Assembly: GCA_021774265.1 (NCBI GenBank)
Contig: JAJFJG010000115.1
Location: forward strand, 1 to 34,980
DNA: 34,980 nucleotides
Direction of reading: 5' to 3'
Origin: Nitrosomonas sp.
GTDB lineage: Bacteria > Pseudomonadota > Gammaproteobacteria > Burkholderiales > Nitrosomonadaceae
In this document: in pieces, positions 30,466 to 34,980 of the stretch
How positions within the stretch are numbered: the first letter of the stretch is position 1
How the letters are laid out: each line of letters begins with the position of its first letter
Made by a program: the position numbers and the translations under genes
Notes under the pieces: generated by a model
What the model saw: the letters and a program-made list of their open reading frames with translations, nothing else
Databases searched by the model: none
Told to the model about the DNA's origin: nothing

Positions 30466-30999
30466 TTAACTCGGGTTCCTTCTAAGGAGCCTCTTTTCCA
30501 TATCTTTAATATCATCAACTTGCTTTTGTAATGATTCAGAACGCGCCTCCTCATCTTTTAATTTTTGGGATAAATTGCGCTTTTGAATCATTAAATATTG
30601 CTGTTCTTTGAGTAGCAACACGAGTAAAACCCTAAAACTATCAGAATCAGCAGATAAGTTTGTTTTCTGCGGCCATTCATTAAGTAAATGCAATGCATCT
30701 GTCAGATTATGGAAACTTGTATTAGGTAAAGAGAGAAGTAATGTATACCTGGCTCTATTTTTATCGTTTCGTTTATACAAAAAACGCTTTCTTACTTCAC
30801 TATACTCCTTGCTGAGTTCCTGTTCCGTTTTTTTCTGCAACTGTCTATGGTATTTCATTAAACTACTCAGTTGAGTACGCTGTGGTGGCTGCAACGGCGA
30901 TACCTCTGGAACCTGCGACTGTTCTGTTGGAAAATATGCACAACTAGCCAGTACTACGACCACAAATAACACAATTAAACATCTGCATACATATGTCAT
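30466..30999 (-). CDS. QseG/GlrL-like outer membrane lipoprotein
   Basis: Lipobox VVLASC, coiled-coil C-terminus; located between kinase and sigma54 regulator. Confidence 0.7.
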   Translation of the reverse strand: MTYVCRCLIVLFVVVVLASCAYFPTEQSQVPEVSPLQPPQRTQLSSLMKYHRQLQKKTEQELSKEYSEVRKRFLYKRNDKNRARYTLLLSLPNTSFHNLTDALHLLNEWPQKTNLSADSDSFRVLLVLLLKEQQYLMIQKRNLSQKLKDEEARSESLQKQVDDIKDMEKRLLRRNPS

Positions 31000-32489
31000 A
31001 CAACTCTCTCAAGATCATGGGCCGGCAAAGTAAGGCGAAAGTGCGCGCCATTCGGCCGCTCTATCGTCTCAATTTTTCCGCCATGTGCAAGTGCATATCC
31101 GAGAGCAATTGATAATCCTAAGCCGGTTCCTTTAATTGGCGAGTCAGGAACACTTTGCCCTTGATAGAAAGGCTCAAATATTCGCTCTTGATCAACTTCA
31201 TTAATCCCAACACCACTATCAATCACATCCAGTTGTATTAACTGGTCTGTTTGTATTGCATTAAATCGAATGCAGCTACCCTGCGGGGAAAATTTAATGG
31301 CATTCGACAAGAGGTTATCTAGCATAATTTTTGTTTTTTCTTCGTCACACTCTAATAATAACGTTGGACAGTTCTTTTCTATATGCAACTCCTTACTCAT
31401 TATAGAAAGATTCTGATTCTCTAGTACAACATCCAAAACCTCTGAGAGATCTACTTGATGTTTTACCAGCGCAGACTTATCCGTTTGCAACGCACTGAAA
31501 CTCAATAAATTCTCAATGTGTTTGTGTAATTGTATACTGCTACTGTGTAAGATATTAGCAATTTGTTGCTGTTTGTCCGTTAATTTTCCTGTTACTCCCT
31601 CCGCAAGTAAATCAGCCCCTTCAAGTATCGCCGTCAACGGCGTTTTGAGTTCATGAGAAACATGTCTAAAGAATTGAATCTTCTGCTCCTCTAATTTAAG
31701 AAGCCGGCGCCGCATCCAGTCCAAACGCTCTCCTAGATACTTTAAATTCTGCGGACCTTTAACAAGGATGGGCTTAGACAACTCACCTTGACCTAAACTA
31801 TAAATAGCATTATCAATTTGGCGTATGGGTCTTGTAATAAAAAATGAAAAAACAATCGCAAGCAAAATAACAAAAGGTATCAGCGCTATAAGCTGCCACT
31901 GAACACTAACACGTGCCTGTTCAGCAAAACCCAGCATTTTCTTAACATCCAGATCAATAAAATTATGGCCGATACTAGAAAAAACATAAGCCGCATCTAA
32001 TAGCACTGAAAAACTATCAACCAAACCATTCAATCGCTCGAAACCTCCATCCAGCTCGAGCACCTCCCGGTATATTGATAATTCTAATAAACGCAATTTC
32101 TCCAATGCTAGCTTTTGCTCAACGCGTGAGGACAAATCAAATAGCTTCACAGTCGCCATTTCAAACTCATCATGTGCCTGAAAATACCCTTCAAGCAACG
32201 AAATATCTCCCAGAATAAGCGCCTGACGCACACTACGCTCCATCAACACGATTTCATCGATGATCACGCGATTCTCATGGGTAATTTCTGTTGCCTGATA
32301 GACCGTCTTGCGACTTTGCTCGGCCAAATTATCAATGGACATTGCACTATTGATCAAAGCACCAATCAGCGGTAACCCAACCAACGAAAATCCAAATAAA
32401 ATTAACTTTAAAAAAGACTTTGAATAGCGTTTCGATTGCGCTGGAAACACTGAACTTGATTCGACATCATGGTTAATACTACTACTCAT
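30996..32489 (-). CDS. glrK: Membrane sensor histidine kinase (GlrK/QseE-like)
   Basis: Two TM helices, HAMP-like RPIRQIDNAI, FFRHVSHELKTPLTAILEGADLL, DNLLSNAIKFSPQG, DSGVGI, GTGLGLSIA. Confidence 0.88.
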   Translation of the reverse strand: MSSSINHDVESSSVFPAQSKRYSKSFLKLILFGFSLVGLPLIGALINSAMSIDNLAEQSRKTVYQATEITHENRVIIDEIVLMERSVRQALILGDISLLEGYFQAHDEFEMATVKLFDLSSRVEQKLALEKLRLLELSIYREVLELDGGFERLNGLVDSFSVLLDAAYVFSSIGHNFIDLDVKKMLGFAEQARVSVQWQLIALIPFVILLAIVFSFFITRPIRQIDNAIYSLGQGELSKPILVKGPQNLKYLGERLDWMRRRLLKLEEQKIQFFRHVSHELKTPLTAILEGADLLAEGVTGKLTDKQQQIANILHSSSIQLHKHIENLLSFSALQTDKSALVKHQVDLSEVLDVVLENQNLSIMSKELHIEKNCPTLLLECDEEKTKIMLDNLLSNAIKFSPQGSCIRFNAIQTDQLIQLDVIDSGVGINEVDQERIFEPFYQGQSVPDSPIKGTGLGLSIALGYALAHGGKIETIERPNGAHFRLTLPAHDLERVV

Positions 32490-32521
32490 TACATTTATCC
32501 TTTCAGTCTAGCAAACTATCA

Positions 32522-32537
32522 AGGTTAAGATTAACCT
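32522..32537. promoter_or_regulatory. Inverted repeat AGGTTAA-GA-TTAACCT upstream of the histidine kinase gene
   Basis: Perfect 7+2+7 inverted repeat about 33 bp upstream of the kinase start codon; candidate operator. Confidence 0.4.
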
Positions 32538-32813
32538 ACATGAGAATGGTAGAAAAATTACTTTAGTCCAACAACCTACTAAATCTATTATGTAATCACC
32601 TACTGACTCAACACCGTTTGATGATACCTTTATTCAATGTGTTAGCTACCCAAGTATCATACGCTGAACACTTAGTTTTTGGGAAATCGCTATGACTAAC
32701 ATCATATAAAATAAACAAAACCACGTCATACCATGACAAGAGTCTATGACTACCCCCAAGTAGACTTAATACGATAAAATATTTCTGACTAAGCTACAAA
32801 AAAACAAAACTAC

Positions 32814-33128
32814 GTGAATAGTTGGAAGATAATAATAAAATCTCACACACGACAAACGAGGGCCGCCGTGAAGAAACTGAAGAATGAAGGTGCATTATTT
32901 AAAGAAGCCATGATCGCAGGTGTAAAATACGCAGAAGATCGCGGCGTCGTCGAATTTGAAGCAACCGACTCTGCCAGCGAGAAAATGCTCTACATCTATC
33001 GACTACTCGTTCACGACAAGATTATTCAACCTTTGCCAGAAGACCAAGTTGCGGAAAAATCCATCAGACACAAACTCGCCATCTGGCATTCCAAACAACT
33101 ACCTAAGGATCATCCATTGCTGAAGTAA
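32814..33128 (+). CDS. Small hypothetical protein (104 aa, GTG start)
   Basis: Open frame with balanced charged composition; GTG at 32814, alternative GTG at 32868; no family recognised. Confidence 0.65.
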   Translation: MNSWKIIIKSHTRQTRAAVKKLKNEGALFKEAMIAGVKYAEDRGVVEFEATDSASEKMLYIYRLLVHDKIIQPLPEDQVAEKSIRHKLAIWHSKQLPKDHPLLK

Positions 33129-33297
33129 ACAGCTTATTAGCTTTAACTCCTACACAGCAAATCATAGATTTCTAAAAACAAGCCAATATTAACAGTTATT
33201 GTTCTACAGGATTATCAGAGGGATTTATATTAATATACTCACATACATCTGAAAGCACTCAGACAAACCTATCATTTATTTTTTAACGGAGATTTCC

Positions 33298-33945
33298 ATG
33301 AATTATGTGCAACGTATGCTTCTGATCCCTTTAATTTTTGCCTTCACCGCCTGCTCAACGATGTATTACGATGGACTTGAGAAGATAGGCTTACCTAAAC
33401 GTGACGTCATGGTTTATCGTGTTGAAAAAGCACGCGACACACAAGAAGAAACCAAAGAACAATTCAAATCGGCACTGCATCAATTTACAGCCGTCACCAA
33501 CTTCAAAGGCGGCGACCTTGAAGCGATTTATAACAAATTAAACGATGAGTATGAAGCAAGTGTGAGTATGGCCGAAGAAGTCAACGAACGTATTGCAGAT
33601 ATTGAAGATGTATCAGAAGCGCTATTCTCTGAATGGGAACAGGAAATCACCCAATACAGTAGCGCCTCACTTAAGCGCAATAGTCAAAAGAAGTTAAATG
33701 ACACCAAAGCACACTACCGTCAGCTTATTTCATCAATGAAGACTGCCGAAGCAAAAATAGCGCCTATACTTCGCGTATTCAACGACCAAGTCATGTATCT
33801 GAAGCACAACCTCAATGCTCGTGCAATCACCTCGCTGAAAGGCGAGTTAGGTGCCATCAAGTCTGATGTGTCTTCGTTAATCCAATCCATGGAAAAATCG
33901 ATTAATGAAGCGAATGCATTTATTAATACCATGGAACAACAATAG
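33298..33945 (+). CDS. DUF2959-like lipoprotein
   Basis: Lipobox FTACS then MYYDGLEKIGLPKRDVMVYRVEKARDTQEETKEQFKSALHQF; GGAG RBS shortly upstream; pattern recalled as DUF2959. Confidence 0.85.
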   Translation: MNYVQRMLLIPLIFAFTACSTMYYDGLEKIGLPKRDVMVYRVEKARDTQEETKEQFKSALHQFTAVTNFKGGDLEAIYNKLNDEYEASVSMAEEVNERIADIEDVSEALFSEWEQEITQYSSASLKRNSQKKLNDTKAHYRQLISSMKTAEAKIAPILRVFNDQVMYLKHNLNARAITSLKGELGAIKSDVSSLIQSMEKSINEANAFINTMEQQ

Positions 33946-33965
33946 CTTAAATAAAGCATTTTCAC

Positions 33966-33981
33966 CCCCGCGAAAGCGGGG
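33966..33981. repeat. GC hairpin CCCCGC-GAAA-GCGGGG
   Basis: Perfect 6-bp stem with a GNRA-type tetraloop between convergent genes; no T tract. Confidence 0.6.
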
Positions 33982-34008
33982 AATTAGACATAAAATTGGA
34001 GCAGCCAA

Positions 34009-34821
34009 TTAAATCTTCTGTGGTATAAGAATGGTCGTGAAATCGATTCCCGTGTTGCCAGTTCTTTCCTGAAAAGCATTGATCGTAATCTGATAAATTT
34101 CTAGTTCTTTCGTATTATTAACTGGCACCAACCACTGAGCAGTAAATTGGCTAGGCGCATCCATAGGCGCCTTTTTATCAAAAGCCAACTGAATTGTTTC
34201 TTCGTAGATATCACCGCCCACTTTTTCTATTTTTGCGACAACTTCAAACTCTTTAGGGTCCCAAGCCGTGCTTTCGCCAATTGGGCAGCCACACATCATC
34301 GTTACATTCGCTCTGATATCAACGTAAGTTGGCGCACATTTTGGCATAAAATGTGCGGGTGGATTTAAAGCCTGCACCGCCAGCCCATGAATTTCAAGGA
34401 ATAAGCCACCACCCTCCTTACCACCCGTGATATCTTTTCCAGGATAGACCCATTGGCAGGCTGTCGCAGTATTCGCCGCCTGTGGTGCGGCCAATGGGCC
34501 ATAAGCACTGATCTTTAATAACCTTGGCTTGTCCAAATCAAGCACAGCGGTATATACCGACGCGCCATCTACAGGCCAAACATTACTCCGATTAATGCAA
34601 ACATCCATCAACTGACTTTCACCCGAATCGCCACGGGTATTCCCCTCAGCCAAAAACTCGCCCGTTCTTGCATCGGTGATAGTCACCAATGCGCCGCCAA
34701 TATCATCACCCAGAAACTTGCCACCGACAGCCATCACCCGCACATCAATCTTTGTTGGTATACCCATGAAAGTCCCTTCATATTTAGGAGTTAACAGCAT
34801 TATTCTATCAACTATTTTCAC
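34009..34821 (-). CDS. Hypothetical protein (270 aa)
   Basis: Long ORF with no signal peptide; beta-rich, GGALVTITDARTGEFLAEGNT resembling a carboxypeptidase-regulatory/Ig-like strand pattern; start may be one of several Mets (e.g. MLLTPKYEG). Confidence 0.75.
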   Translation of the reverse strand: MKIVDRIMLLTPKYEGTFMGIPTKIDVRVMAVGGKFLGDDIGGALVTITDARTGEFLAEGNTRGDSGESQLMDVCINRSNVWPVDGASVYTAVLDLDKPRLLKISAYGPLAAPQAANTATACQWVYPGKDITGGKEGGGLFLEIHGLAVQALNPPAHFMPKCAPTYVDIRANVTMMCGCPIGESTAWDPKEFEVVAKIEKVGGDIYEETIQLAFDKKAPMDAPSQFTAQWLVPVNNTKELEIYQITINAFQERTGNTGIDFTTILIPQKI

Positions 34822-34913
34822 CTCTAGAATTCTAATTCCCTTTCAGCATTCATTTCATATCTTCATACAGATAAAGATATAATCCAAGCATAAACAACAC
34901 ATAACACAACAAT

Positions 34914-34980
34914 ATGTCGCCACCTGCAACGACACCAAACAGACAAATCTTTATCAGCTACAGCCGCACAGATCGTGATG
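34914..34980 (+). CDS. TIR-domain protein (5' end only, truncated by window)
   Basis: ATG at 34914 reads MSPPATTPNRQIFISYSRTDRD; 'IFISYSRTDRD' is the canonical first strand/box 1 of TIR domains. Confidence 0.75.
   Translation, partial: MSPPATTPNRQIFISYSRTDRD

Noticed and set aside
32490-32813. sigma54 -24/-12 promoter or glmY-like sRNA upstream of the glrK-like gene
   Set aside because: No convincing TGGCAC-N5-TTGCW match found by eye on either strand; only the inverted repeat remains.
1-34980. CRISPR arrays, tRNA or rRNA genes
   Set aside because: No regularly spaced direct repeats and no tRNA/rRNA-like signatures noticed on reading; a tRNAscan/CRISPR finder run would be decisive.

Overview
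The window (~41% GC by eye, not computed) is mostly ordinary bacterial chromosome. Gene content and order (ubiJ-ubiB, rdgB-rph, hemL-thiE-thiD next to rubredoxin-gloA, apaG / rpe-gph-trpE) look betaproteobacterial, possibly Nitrosomonadales-like; taxonomy is an inference. I support about 33 protein-coding genes. These include a Lon-like protease, SDR, secreted ankyrin protein, TatD, QueD, an uncharacterised radical SAM protein, an outer-membrane porin-like protein, alpha/beta hydrolase, YceI, UbiJ/UbiB, an APC permease, an MFS transporter, RdgB, RNase PH, MetAP, a diheme cytochrome c4-type protein, HemL, ThiE, ThiD, rubredoxin, glyoxalase I, a tetrapyrrole-methylase-fold methyltransferase, ApaG, Rpe, Gph, TrpE, a CBS-domain protein, a GlrK/QseG/GlrR-like two-component operon and a DUF2959-like lipoprotein. 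Features outside the ORF track: decayed IS remnants at the left edge (IS110-like and IS3-like) and at ~14.64-14.86 kb (IS5-like), a 51-aa lipoprotein gene at 28856-29011, several hairpins/terminators, and the first 22 codons of a TIR-domain protein at the extreme right edge, divergent from an uncharacterised 270-aa protein. The best candidate for something undescribed is that right edge (34.0 kb onward), but the window cuts it off. No CRISPR array, rRNA or tRNA was recognised.
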